The translations under genes and the position numbers were made by a program. Shown here in pieces: positions 54,369 to 63,153 of a stretch of DNA of 64,000 bases. This DNA comes from an uncultured Candidatus Saccharibacteria bacterium. Its GTDB lineage: Bacteria; Patescibacteriota; Saccharimonadia; Saccharimonadales; Saccharimonadaceae. Under the pieces are notes generated by a model. It saw nothing but the letters and a program-made list of their open reading frames with translations, ran no database searches and was not told the DNA's origin. The first letter of the stretch is position 1. Each line of letters opens with the position of its first letter. Location: the NCBI GenBank assembly GCA_937981355.1, contig CALJPD010000011.1:1-64000 (forward strand), in the 5' to 3' direction.

Positions 54369-56291
54369 TTACTTCTTGTCGCTGCTTTTGTCGTCGACAA
54401 CTTCGCCTTCGACGGGTTCGTCTTTGCCAGGCTTCTTGTCGGTAGCTTTCGCCTTGGCGTCAGCTTCTTCTTCGGCTTTTTTGTCCTCAGCTTGCTGCTG
54501 ATAGAGCTTAGCGCCAATAGACATCGTCACGTCGTCCAGCGCCTTGGTAGCAGCCTCGAGCTCGTCTTTGTCCTCTGTGTTCTTGTGCTTCTCAGCTTCG
54601 GCAATGGCATCTTCCAGCGTCTTCTTGTCTTCACTCGAGATCTTGTCCTTAAACTCATCGGGCATTTTCTTTGCCCGGTAGATGGCATTCTCGAGGTGGT
54701 TCTTGGCTTCGATTGCTTCACGCTTTTTCTTGTCTTCGTCGGCGTGGAGCTCAGCTTCCTTCTGTGCCTTCTCAATATCTTCCTTGCTCATGTTGCCAGA
54801 GTTTTGAATGGTAATCGACTGCTCTTTGCCTGTGCCTTTGTCCTTAGCAGTAACACTGAGAATACCATTGGCGTCAATGTTAAAGGTCACTTCAATCTGC
54901 GGCACACCACGCGGTGCTGGTGCAATACCGTCAAGCACGAAGCGGCCCAGGCTCTTGTTGTCATTGGCAAACTCGCGCTCGCCCTGCAAGACGTGGATCT
55001 CCACCTGTGGCTGGTTATCTGCTGCAGTTGAAAACACTTCGCTCTTACTGGTTGGCACAGTGGTGTTGCGGTCAATTAGTTTGGTCGACACACCGCCCAT
55101 GGTCTCAATGCCGAGGGACAGCGGCGTCACATCTAGCAACAGCACACTCTTAACATCACCAGCCAGCACACCACCCTGAATGGCCGCACCTACGGCCACC
55201 ACTTCGTCTGGGTTAACGCCTTGCATCGGGTCTTTGCCAAACAGTTTCTTCACCCGCTCGACCACTGCTGGCATGCGGGTCATACCGCCAACCATGACGA
55301 TGTTGTTGATGTCAGACTTGCTCAGCTTGGCGTCTTTAAGTGCCTTCTCGACTGGCCCATCGAGGCGGTCGAGTAGATCCTTCACCAAGTCCTCGAGCTT
55401 AGCTCGCGTCAAGCTCATCTCAAAGTGCTTTGGCCCATCAGCATCAGCTGTGATGAATGGAATATTGACATCATACTCAGTAACAGTCGAGAGCTCTTTC
55501 TTTGCCTTCTCGGCTTCGTCCTTGAGGCGCTGCATGGCGGCGTTATCTTTGCGCAGATCAATACCTTCTTTGGCCTTAAAGTCATCGAGGAAGTAATTGA
55601 CGATGGCGTTGTCGAAGTCCTCACCACCAAGGTGGGTATCACCATTGGTCGACTTCACTTGGAAGAAGTCATCAGCGATCTCCAGCACCGACACGTCGAA
55701 GGTGCCACCACCAAGGTCAAAGACAACGATATTCTCTTCTTTGCCTTTATCGAGACCATAGGCGAGAGCAGCCGCTGTTGGCTCATTGATGATACGCTCG
55801 ACTTCTAGGCCAGCAATTTTACCAGCATCCTTGGTAGCTTGGCGCTGCGAATCGTCGAAGTAGGCTGGTACGGTAATGACCGCCTTTGTTACCTTCTCAC
55901 CCAAGAAGGCCTCGGCATCGGCCTTGATCTTGCTCAGAATCATGGCGCTCACTTCTTCTGGTGTATATTCTTTATCACCCAACTTGACGGCAACGGCATT
56001 GCCTTTCTTGACAATCTCGTATGGCATGATGTCGAGATCTTTCTGGACTTCTTTGTCAGTGAATTTGCGGCCAATCAAGCGCTTGACACCATAGATCGTG
56101 TTCTTTGGGTTGGTCACGCGCTGGCGCTGCGCCACCTGCCCCACAAGGCGCTCACCTTTTTTGTTGATTGCTACCACTGATGGCGTCGTGCGATTACCTT
56201 CAGCATTGGCGATAACCTCCGGCTTGCCCGCGAGCAAGTACGCGAAGGCGCTGTTGGTCGTGCCAAGGTCGATACCGATAGTTTTACCCAT
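54369..56291 (-). CDS. dnaK: Hsp70 chaperone DnaK
   Basis: ATP-driven folding chaperone. 640 residues, full length. Start [19 protein letters not shown], phosphate-2 motif [24 protein letters not shown]-type segment [13 protein letters not shown], interdomain linker [15 protein letters not shown], and an acidic C-terminus ([10 protein letters not shown]). ATG 56291 has AGGGGA about 8 nt upstream. Two CIRCE operators precede it, so HrcA should repress it. grpE and hrcA are 3-4 kb upstream in another unit, separated by the GH16 gene. Confidence 0.97.
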   Translation of the reverse strand: MGKTIGIDLGTTNSAFAYLLAGKPEVIANAEGNRTTPSVVAINKKGERLVGQVAQRQRVTNPKNTIYGVKRLIGRKFTDKEVQKDLDIMPYEIVKKGNAVAVKLGDKEYTPEEVSAMILSKIKADAEAFLGEKVTKAVITVPAYFDDSQRQATKDAGKIAGLEVERIINEPTAAALAYGLDKGKEENIVVFDLGGGTFDVSVLEIADDFFQVKSTNGDTHLGGEDFDNAIVNYFLDDFKAKEGIDLRKDNAAMQRLKDEAEKAKKELSTVTEYDVNIPFITADADGPKHFEMSLTRAKLEDLVKDLLDRLDGPVEKALKDAKLSKSDINNIVMVGGMTRMPAVVERVKKLFGKDPMQGVNPDEVVAVGAAIQGGVLAGDVKSVLLLDVTPLSLGIETMGGVSTKLIDRNTTVPTSKSEVFSTAADNQPQVEIHVLQGEREFANDNKSLGRFVLDGIAPAPRGVPQIEVTFNIDANGILSVTAKDKGTGKEQSITIQNSGNMSKEDIEKAQKEAELHADEDKKKREAIEAKNHLENAIYRAKKMPDEFKDKISSEDKKTLEDAIAEAEKHKNTEDKDELEAATKALDDVTMSIGAKLYQQQAEDKKAEEEADAKAKATDKKPGKDEPVEGEVVDDKSSDKK

Positions 56292-56343
56292 AATGATTCC
56301 CCTTTCTCTTATGATCATATCTGGTGTTATGCTTGTATCCATT

Positions 56344-56370
56344 CTAGCACTCTTTTGTACCGAGTGCCAA
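56344..56370. promoter_or_regulatory. CIRCE operator 1 before dnaK
   Basis: CTAGCACTC-N9-GAGTGCCAA, an imperfect CIRCE inverted repeat. Confidence 0.88.
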
Positions 56371-56388
56371 CTATTTCAGTATAAATAA

Positions 56389-56415
56389 TTAGCACTCTCG
56401 TGTCAAGAGTGCTAA
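56389..56415. promoter_or_regulatory. CIRCE operator 2 before dnaK
   Basis: TTAGCACTC-N9-GAGTGCTAA, a perfect CIRCE inverted repeat, 45 bp from the first. Confidence 0.95.
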
Positions 56416-56436
56416 TTAAATTTATTTCAGTCTTTG

Positions 56437-58593
56437 CTACATTTTCTTGCGAATCAGCCAAGCTCCGGCTCCAGTACCAACAGCCAATACTGCGACCAAT
56501 GTGACGGCAACGATACTCGCGCCCGTATCTGCCAGTTGGCCACCATTGTTTGCTGCCTGTGCTTTGTTATTACTGCTACTGGCACTCGAATTACTGGAGC
56601 TGCTAGAACTGCCAGGGTTGCGCGGGTTCGGGTTGCTCGGGTTAACATGCTTCCCTTGCTCATATGCACGAGTGGTTGTGTAGATATTCCCACCGTAAGA
56701 TACCGCAGCTAGTTTTGTACCATCAGTTGAACCTGTGATCGCTGACCAGTTTGGCACACCTGCAGATGCCTGCGCGACCCATGTTGCACCAGCATCACTT
56801 GAGCTAAAGATATATCCACCGCCGCCAGCAGTCGCCGAGATCTTACTCCCATCGTCAGAAATGGTGGCTGACGTCCAGTTGTGCACTCCATCGGCCGCGT
56901 GCTCTGTCCAGGTTGCACCAGCATCAGATGAGGTATAGATATTACCGCCTGTTGCCGTTGCTACCAATTTATTGCCGTCAGATGAGCTAGCGACCGAAGA
57001 CCATTTTCGGGATCCAGAGCTTTTTCGTTCTGTCCAGGTTGCGCCAGCGTCGGTAGAGGTGTAGATGGCACCACCATCAACTATGGCGACTAATTTATTA
57101 CCATCGGCTGAGCTAGCAACTGAAGACCATTTTCGGGATCCAGAGCTTTTTCGTTCTGTCCAGGTTGCGCCAGCGTCGGTAGAGGTGTAGATGGAATGGT
57201 CTTTAGCTGTCGCTACTAGCTTGTTGCCGTCAGCAGAACTAGCGACTGCAGTCCAGTTATACGACCCAGGTACTCCACGTGCCGTCCAAGTTGCACCAGC
57301 GTTGGATGACGTGTAGATATAGCCACCCCAATCATACACTGCGGCTAATTTATTGCCGTCAGCCGAGCTAGCGACTGCTATCCAGTTACGATCCCCCGAC
57401 CCAGAGCGCTCGGCCCAGGTTGCGCCAGCATCAGATGAGGTGTAGATCTTACCACCCCATGCCGTTGCGGCTAATTTATTACCGTCAGATGAGCTAGCAA
57501 TCGACGTCCACATCCGAGAGCCAGCAGCCTCACGCTTCGACCATTCTGCACCTGTCCCTGCTGCTGGTATTTCGGCTGGCTGTGTGCCTGCACCCCTTTG
57601 GAAGACACGAACATAGTCGATGAGCATCGTTTGTTTTGGAAAAGTATCCGAAGGAGATATTGGCTTCTGCTCCTCATCTTTCTCTACATAATCATTCAAG
57701 ATAAAGCGCCAACCAGCGTCAAATGTTTGCTTGATCAACTCCTTATCAGCCAATGTTGTCAGCTTCACCGAAGGCGTACGCTCAATGTCTTTGTGATTCG
57801 TTGGGCTTGCGTGGTAGTTGTACGCTGTGATTGGCTTGTCATCAATGAAGTATTTAACTGTCTCACCATCATACTCAACCGCCCATGTGTGCCACTCATA
57901 GGCGAGCGAACCTGACTTAGAACCCGCCTTGTGTTCGTCGCTATGGATAATCCTTCGTGTTCGCCAACCATTCTTCCAGTTACCAGAAACACCGTGGTGG
58001 TAGCATGTTGCGTGAGTACTCGACCACGTATACGCCGGTGTATACGAATACCATTCGATGATGTCTAGCTCACCATATGGGTCATTAGCGTTAGGATTAT
58101 GATGACAATTTTGCAATGAATTGCCATTAACCATCCACAGCGATGGCCGCGTTCCATTTTTTCCATTCCAGTTAAATTTGGCGCGAATCTCGGCCCGGAA
58201 TGGTTTTGTGCCATCAACGACCTTAGTCTTATTTGTTACGCGACCACTGAGGTATCGCGTCATTTTGCCACTTGGGCATGGTGCTTCGCTGACGTTAGAA
58301 TCATTCAGCGGCTCGTCAAGGTTTGCAACACAGTGGCGCTGCGTTTTTATCTCTAGATAGTCGTTGTCAACAACTTTTACATTGCTTGGATTATAGGCTA
58401 AGTGATTACCGCCATAATTGTCTCGGTTCTGCTGCAAGACATCCCATCCACTAGGTACTGAAGTCCCTTTGAACTCCTCGTTCCACACGACTCCCCATTG
58501 ATTTGAGTTTGCCTTGGTATTACTGTTGCATACTAATACAATCAGCAAGATACTACCAGCCGCTACCAGCGCTATGACTGAACGTTTTACCAT
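56437..58593 (-). CDS. Cell-wall-anchored GH16 glycoside hydrolase with seven-repeat beta-propeller
   Basis: A secreted enzyme of 718 residues. Signal peptide or anchor at 1-22; GH16 domain (about 33-345) with catalytic YGELDIIEWY (Glu175, Asp177, Glu180); then seven 42-residue repeats, most with an Asp-box (YTSSDAGATW), that should form a beta-propeller; a Ser/Asn-rich stalk; and a sortase-type end with LADTG, a hydrophobic helix and RKKM. GH16 enzymes cut beta-1,3/1,4-glucans, agars or carrageenans; the substrate cannot be told. A wall-bound glucanase with a binding propeller would suit attachment to, or attack on, another cell. No sortase gene is in the window. Repeats 4 and 5 share 73 identical bases. 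Confidence 0.88.
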   Translation of the reverse strand: MVKRSVIALVAAGSILLIVLVCNSNTKANSNQWGVVWNEEFKGTSVPSGWDVLQQNRDNYGGNHLAYNPSNVKVVDNDYLEIKTQRHCVANLDEPLNDSNVSEAPCPSGKMTRYLSGRVTNKTKVVDGTKPFRAEIRAKFNWNGKNGTRPSLWMVNGNSLQNCHHNPNANDPYGELDIIEWYSYTPAYTWSSTHATCYHHGVSGNWKNGWRTRRIIHSDEHKAGSKSGSLAYEWHTWAVEYDGETVKYFIDDKPITAYNYHASPTNHKDIERTPSVKLTTLADKELIKQTFDAGWRFILNDYVEKDEEQKPISPSDTFPKQTMLIDYVRVFQRGAGTQPAEIPAAGTGAEWSKREAAGSRMWTSIASSSDGNKLAATAWGGKIYTSSDAGATWAERSGSGDRNWIAVASSADGNKLAAVYDWGGYIYTSSNAGATWTARGVPGSYNWTAVASSADGNKLVATAKDHSIYTSTDAGATWTERKSSGSRKWSSVASSADGNKLVAIVDGGAIYTSTDAGATWTERKSSGSRKWSSVASSSDGNKLVATATGGNIYTSSDAGATWTEHAADGVHNWTSATISDDGSKISATAGGGGYIFSSSDAGATWVAQASAGVPNWSAITGSTDGTKLAAVSYGGNIYTTTRAYEQGKHVNPSNPNPRNPGSSSSSSNSSASSSNNKAQAANNGGQLADTGASIVAVTLVAVLAVGTGAGAWLIRKKM
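56996..57068. repeat. 73-bp direct repeat, copy 1, in the propeller region
   Basis: Identical, as read, to 57122-57194, exactly 126 bp (42 codons) away. A recent tandem duplication of one propeller repeat. Confidence 0.85.
57122..57194. repeat. 73-bp direct repeat, copy 2, in the propeller region
   Basis: Second copy of the sequence at 56996-57068. The remaining 53 bp of the repeat unit differ between the copies. Confidence 0.85.
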
Positions 58594-58820
58594 CTCCTCT
58601 TTCTCCCTGTTTTTATGCTAAAACCCTTGTCGTCATTGTAGCGTTGGCAACCTTTATTTGCAAGTGCAACTGCGAGCAAAGTGGCTTAATACAATTTTAG
58701 ACCCACACAATAGTCCAGACCTGGTATCGATTTTATACAATAATGGACAGCCTACTGTGATCACTCGGCTCGTTATTTTAGCCTGACAAAAAGCATATTG
58801 AGAGCCTCCTATTGGAGGTA

Positions 58821-59621
58821 TTACCACTGATAGAGCTGGTCACCTGCAGTAATTGCTGCTGCGAGCGTCTCAGCCCGCCGGAGACGCCAATACGCCATCA
58901 CTGCATAGATAAGAACTGCTACACCACCGGTCAGCACCGCGTAGCCCACGCCGCGCACAACCCGTGTGTCACTCCCCTGGATAAATATCACATAGAGCGA
59001 AACTGCACCCACCAGTGGCGCTGCCGCTGCTGCAACCACCGCCCAGCGTGCCCGCACTACACGCTTACTAGCAAATGTCCGAGTATGTTGGCGTCGCGCC
59101 CAGACTGCAGCAAGTGCCGCCACGAGCCCAGTACCAATCACCATAAGCAAGTAGAGGCGATTCGTCGCTTGGTTGGCATCGTCTACTGTTGTATTAAGCA
59201 CACCAACGGCTGAGTCATACTGACTCACCGCTGTTTCTACATCTGTCAAATAGACTGCTGCAGCCTGCGTATCTTTGCTAGCAAAGGTTTGCGGAGCACG
59301 CTCAAGAAGTGTCTTGACAGCCGAGGATTTTTCTTTCACTGCTGCCGCATGACGGCTGTATTCATCACCAAGCTGCGGAGAAAAAGAGTGCTTCGCCACT
59401 GCTGCAAAGGCTGCCGCGGCCTGTTTGGCTCGTTCGTCAATGGAATCCTTCTTAGGTTGGGAGGCATAGAGCTCACGCGTGAAGGCTTGATAGGCTGTGC
59501 TCGCTCGCTTAACCACTGTAATGTCGGCTTGGTTGGCCAGTGGCGTTGCATGAGTCTGAGCACTACCAACACCAAGTGTTGCTACAATGATGAGTGTTCC
59601 TGCAAGCAGCCAACGCCTCAT
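58821..59621 (-). CDS. Secreted/membrane protein downstream of grpE
   Basis: 266 residues: signal peptide (RRWLLAGTLIIVATLGVGSA), an extracellular helical domain of about 130 residues, then three membrane helices (around 160-180, 200-220, 228-246) and a short cytoplasmic end. AGGAG is 8 nt before ATG 59621. It starts 12 nt after the grpE stop, so it is probably heat-regulated with hrcA-grpE. No family recognised; the layout recalls four-helix sensor domains. Confidence 0.68.
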   Translation of the reverse strand: MRRWLLAGTLIIVATLGVGSAQTHATPLANQADITVVKRASTAYQAFTRELYASQPKKDSIDERAKQAAAAFAAVAKHSFSPQLGDEYSRHAAAVKEKSSAVKTLLERAPQTFASKDTQAAAVYLTDVETAVSQYDSAVGVLNTTVDDANQATNRLYLLMVIGTGLVAALAAVWARRQHTRTFASKRVVRARWAVVAAAAAPLVGAVSLYVIFIQGSDTRVVRGVGYAVLTGGVAVLIYAVMAYWRLRRAETLAAAITAGDQLYQW

Positions 59622-59632
59622 CCCACTCACTC

Positions 59633-60109
59633 CTACGGCTGCCGGCTGACCCGCACCATAGCATGGCGCAGGACGTGGCCATCAAGCTTATAGCCGCGCT
59701 GCAGCTCTTCACTAATAATTTCTTTGTCACCACCTTCATCATCCATCGAGACGGCCTCGTGGAGGTCTGGATCAAACTCGGTCGTGCCAAGCTCAATCAC
59801 GATTGGCTCAAGCTTGAACTCTGCCATTAAGCCATCGAGCTTCTTCGACATTGCCACCACCCCACTCGCCCAGGTGTCATTCTGGAGCTTCTTGGGAACA
59901 TTGGCAGTAGCGCGCTCGATCGTATCAATCACAGGCAGGAGCTTGCGAATTGCCTGCTGGGCACCCGCTGCCTTGGCGTGAGATTTTTCGGCATCAACAC
60001 GTTTGCGATAATTCTCAAAGTCTGCCCTGGTGCGCTGCAAATCTTGCGTGAGCTCACCAATCTGCTGCTCAAGTTCTGTTGTGTTTGGCGCTTTCTTGTG
60101 TTTTGTCAT
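59633..60109 (-). CDS. grpE: Nucleotide exchange factor GrpE
   Basis: Releases ADP from DnaK. 158 residues: a long coiled coil (LEQQIGELTQDLQRTRADFE), NYRKRVDAEKSHA, and the C-terminal beta domain ending LQRGYKLDGHVLRHAMVRVS. ATG 60109 (MTKHKK) is chosen because AGGAGG is 10 nt upstream, whereas an earlier ATG lies on that site. Downstream of hrcA in the same direction. Confidence 0.95.
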   Translation of the reverse strand: MTKHKKAPNTTELEQQIGELTQDLQRTRADFENYRKRVDAEKSHAKAAGAQQAIRKLLPVIDTIERATANVPKKLQNDTWASGVVAMSKKLDGLMAEFKLEPIVIELGTTEFDPDLHEAVSMDDEGGDKEIISEELQRGYKLDGHVLRHAMVRVSRQP

Positions 60110-60222
60110 CGATATCATTCCTCCTGCCTAGTGGTGTTGCCTGTGGTACTGAGCAGGTTGCTCAGTCGTCTTATTATCCATAGTATAACACGATTGCAAT
60201 GCAAATAACAGTGGTCGTGCCA

Positions 60223-60933
60223 TCATAATATCTCCTCCAGCATCACCCCAGTGCGCTTGACGAGCTCGATGGTGCGGCGGTAATGCTGGCGCATCGGGCC
60301 TATCACACCAATGTAGCTGCGGTCACTGTAGGGTGAGCGAAATTTGCTAATGATGAGCGTTGCATCGCTGCTCTTACCAATAGGGTTCTCACTACCAATA
60401 TAGACATTGAGTGGCTCATTGGGCCGGGCTTCGCGCAGCCACGGCTCGATATTGTCAATCAAATGCGCCACTGATTGAACATGCTTGCCCTCAAGAAATT
60501 CTGGCTGACTAAAAAGCCGACTAATGCCATTCATATAGAGCTCACTGCCAATGGTAGCAAAACCGAGGTTGCCCGTGAGCTCAACGAGGCTATCCACCGC
60601 ACTGCGAATAGCTCGATCAGCCGCATCAAGATGTGAGTTGACGTGCGCTTCAATAGCCTTGGTGCTGCGGTCAATCCCGCTAGGGAGCTCGCTCATCTGG
60701 GCGTTGGTGATGCCATTGACATAGAAGCGGTAGCCCTTACTGGTGGGGATACGCCCAGCACTAGTGTGCGGCGCCTTGACGAAGCCCATCTCTTCGAGCT
60801 TAGCCATCTCGCTACGGATAGTTGCACTAGACACCCCAAATAGCTTCGCCAGCGTTACACTCCCCACAGGGGCAGCGATCTCGGCGTATTGCTCGATGAT
60901 GGCAGAAAGAATCGCTTGTTGCCGTTCGGTCAT
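60223..60933 (-). CDS. hrcA: Heat-inducible repressor HrcA, short form
   Basis: Binds CIRCE and represses chaperone genes; needs GroEL for activity in other bacteria. 236 residues, about 100 fewer than typical. N-terminal winged helix (SVTLAKLFGVSSATIRSEMA, KLEEMGFVKAPHTSAGRIPT), then a shortened dimer/GAF-like part ending IGVIGPMRQHYRRTIELV. TATAAT (60945-60940) is 6 nt before the ATG, so it is likely leaderless, and a CIRCE sits where the -35 should be, giving self-repression. Confidence 0.94.
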   Translation of the reverse strand: MTERQQAILSAIIEQYAEIAAPVGSVTLAKLFGVSSATIRSEMAKLEEMGFVKAPHTSAGRIPTSKGYRFYVNGITNAQMSELPSGIDRSTKAIEAHVNSHLDAADRAIRSAVDSLVELTGNLGFATIGSELYMNGISRLFSQPEFLEGKHVQSVAHLIDNIEPWLREARPNEPLNVYIGSENPIGKSSDATLIISKFRSPYSDRSYIGVIGPMRQHYRRTIELVKRTGVMLEEIL

Positions 60934-60953
60934 AGTCGCATTATAGCGTAGAG

Positions 60954-60980
60954 TTGGCACTCTCGTCAATAGAGTGCTAA
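60954..60980. promoter_or_regulatory. CIRCE operator before hrcA
   Basis: TTGGCACTC-N9-GAGTGCTAA, one mismatch to the CIRCE consensus. It covers the expected -35 region of the hrcA promoter and touches the end of the upstream gene. Confidence 0.92.
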
Positions 60981-60984
60981 TGAG

Positions 60985-61869
60985 CTAGTGAAAGATGTAG
61001 CCTATTCCTTGCTGCTTGACCGCTGCGATAACCTGCTCGATGTTAGCAAAAGCGTGGCTACTTGAGATCGGACCATTGATAGAATGGCGGGCTGCATCAA
61101 CCCGTATCGCTGTCGACATTGCTGCAAGATATCGCTCACGCATCGCTGGTGACCCCTGTGCAATTGCTCGGCTCACTGCCGCATTAACACTAAAAGCGAC
61201 AATCTCGGTAATAGCGCGATATCGATCCCTCTTCTCCTCATGATATACCGGATGATGAACAAAATGGCTTAGGTGGACTGCCTCATGAATAACTTCGTGT
61301 GCAGCAATAAGTGTCTGCGATCTATCGGGCCGACCAGGCAACTTTTTGCGGAGGCTAATGTGTGGGCGTCCGCTATATGCGCGATAATCTGGTGCGATGA
61401 TTATTGACTCAGCATAGGCAATGGCATGTTGCCTATCTTGGACGGGCGGTATATCATCAAGCGGCCACACCTCTGGTGTGAAAAGGGTTGCTGTAGCTTC
61501 TGGATATTGCGCAGCTCTTGCTACATTACGGCGTTGAGTTGGTGAGGGATAGCACATTGGTGATCGCACACGGTCGTTTGCAGGCACAGCAATGAGCGGA
61601 TATACATCGCGCTCTTGCCATTGTTCGTGTGGATATTCGCGCGGTGGTGAGAGTATACCACGGCGAGTCACACGACAAGCATGGAGCGTATCCAGCGTTG
61701 TCGCAAGTATACAGACGTTTCCCAGTGCCTCTTGCACTCTCGGGAGGTCGGCAATTTCGTGTGCTAACTCCAGCCCATCACGAGCAAGCGCATAGCCATA
61801 CCCCCGCTCTTGGGTGGAGCTATACCACTCTTGGATCGATTGTGGTCCAGTATGCCAGCGGCGTGTCAC
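60985..61869 (-). CDS. Putative zinc metallopeptidase-like protein (HExxH)
   Basis: 294 residues, soluble. AAHEVIHEAVHLSHFV contains HEVIH, the zincin HExxH motif, and a Glu follows 24 residues later in AITEIVAFSV, as in gluzincins. No signal peptide, so a cytoplasmic peptidase or a protein that only keeps the fold. The start is GTG 61869. The stop is just upstream of the hrcA CIRCE. The rest matches no family I know. Confidence 0.58.
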   Translation of the reverse strand: MTRRWHTGPQSIQEWYSSTQERGYGYALARDGLELAHEIADLPRVQEALGNVCILATTLDTLHACRVTRRGILSPPREYPHEQWQERDVYPLIAVPANDRVRSPMCYPSPTQRRNVARAAQYPEATATLFTPEVWPLDDIPPVQDRQHAIAYAESIIIAPDYRAYSGRPHISLRKKLPGRPDRSQTLIAAHEVIHEAVHLSHFVHHPVYHEEKRDRYRAITEIVAFSVNAAVSRAIAQGSPAMRERYLAAMSTAIRVDAARHSINGPISSSHAFANIEQVIAAVKQQGIGYIFH

Positions 61870-61984
61870 AGAGAGTTACCCTCCACTCCTTGGTCGTCGA
61901 AATCGCGACACAGGAGCGATAGCGACATACATGCAATAATCTCTACCTCTGTTAACCTGTCTTTCTTCTTACTATTTTTTCCTA

Positions 61985-62293
61985 TCACGACTGGCGCTCC
62001 TTACAGTGAGCAATGAGCTGGCTCAGCTCATCTCTTGCCTGCAGATTCTGCTGCTTGAGCCGATCCATAGCACGCACGATGGCCTTACCCAGGTCTGGGT
62101 CGCCATCTGCAATATCAAAGCAATTTTTCCAGAGCTCACTATACGTCCAAGCCGTCATCGCTATCCTGCGGCGCAACTCGGCCGCTCGCGGGCAGCCATA
62201 GCACTGCTTGGGGATATAAGAAGCCGCAGATATCTCTGGCTCATCAAGCCCCTCCACAATACCATAAAATTCTCGTTCTTTGTCTGATGCCAT
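61985..62293 (-). CDS. Small CxxCP protein, paralogue of the upstream gene
   Basis: 102 residues with IPKQCYGCPRAAELR near the N-terminus, preceded by EFYGIVEGL. The upstream gene has FNDIVDWL and IPEKCRKCPLL at the same distance, so the two are paralogues. The CxxC could bind a metal or form a redox pair, but only two Cys are near. ATG 62293 (MASDKERE) is preferred over the longer TTG reading. Function unknown. Confidence 0.58.
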   Translation of the reverse strand: MASDKEREFYGIVEGLDEPEISAASYIPKQCYGCPRAAELRRRIAMTAWTYSELWKNCFDIADGDPDLGKAIVRAMDRLKQQNLQARDELSQLIAHCKERQS

Positions 62294-62341
62294 CAGTGTT
62301 TTGCATATCCCTCTGTAGTTATTTATTGGCAAAATAGGCTG

Positions 62342-62911
62342 CTATTGGTCGGAGGTGTCTAATTCAGATAAGTCCTGCTCATCTCCGCCAGTACGATGGA
62401 CTATCGCTGCTTCGTTACTCTCTCCGTCAGGCATAGTGTGTGAGCCGCACACCCTCGCAACTGTTTTCCCATCTAGACTTATGCATTTTATAATTCCAGG
62501 GCAGCCTGCTGTTTGCTTTTTTATGCCTGGCAGCAGCTGATTGAGTGCGGCATCCCCTATAGCAAGCTTTATCCTTGCAAACTCCCTATACTTAGTTTGT
62601 GCCTCTTTTAGTCGCTCCGGGTCTCCTAGGATCTGCTTTATCTCTTCCTCAGGTATGCCTTGCGCTCGCAGCCATGTTGTAATATTGTCTGCTGTCTCCA
62701 GTGCTGTACGTTCCAGCGCTTCCTTCTGCGCCCATGCCGTTTTGGGCGCTTCTATTATTCCTGCCAGGAGCGGGCACTTTCGACATTTTTCAGGAATATC
62801 ACTATCAAGATCAGGGGCAGCCCTCAGCCAATCAACAATATCATTAAACTTATCATCAAGCTGCTCTGTCACAATATCAGGTAGTGTAGCGATTTTTTGC
62901 CCTGTTGTCAA
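62342..62911 (-). CDS. CxxCP protein, paralogue of the downstream gene, TTG start
   Basis: 189 residues, with IPEKCRKCPLLAGI near residue 42 and a second Cys group near the C-terminus (TAGCPGIIKCIS, VARVCGS). Helical middle. The only usable start is TTG 62911, which overlaps the stop of a 19-codon upstream ORF (TTGA), so translation is probably coupled to it. No family known to me. Confidence 0.55.
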   Translation of the reverse strand: MTTGQKIATLPDIVTEQLDDKFNDIVDWLRAAPDLDSDIPEKCRKCPLLAGIIEAPKTAWAQKEALERTALETADNITTWLRAQGIPEEEIKQILGDPERLKEAQTKYREFARIKLAIGDAALNQLLPGIKKQTAGCPGIIKCISLDGKTVARVCGSHTMPDGESNEAAIVHRTGGDEQDLSELDTSDQ

Positions 62912-62967
62912 TCTGAGTAAATTTGAGCTGCCAAAACTCTAGCAGCTCTCACACCTCTCGTTGTCAT
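62908..62967 (-). CDS. 19-residue upstream ORF coupled to the CxxCP gene
   Basis: ATG at 62967 with GGAAGAGG in front, reading MTTRGVRAARVLAAQIYSD, and a TGA that overlaps the TTG of the next gene. It may be a leader peptide, or the true N-terminus joined by a frameshift. Confidence 0.4.
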   Translation of the reverse strand: MTTRGVRAARVLAAQIYSD

Positions 62968-63153
62968 CACCTCTTCCTTGGAACATTGATAAAGATGAAT
63001 ATTATTCGTGAGTATTCAAATCCTATCTCTGAGGTCAGGAATAATTATTACAGTCGATAGCAGCTCCATCAGATGAAGTAGCCTATCCTCTCTCACCATA
63101 CCAGAGTAGAAACGGCGCAACAGTACCGGGTATAACCTACAAATTTGCGACCA

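Noticed and set aside
56437..57500. Regular 126-bp repeats that could be taken for a CRISPR or satellite array
   Set aside because: They are in-frame beta-propeller repeats of the GH16 protein; the units are 42 codons and vary like protein repeats.
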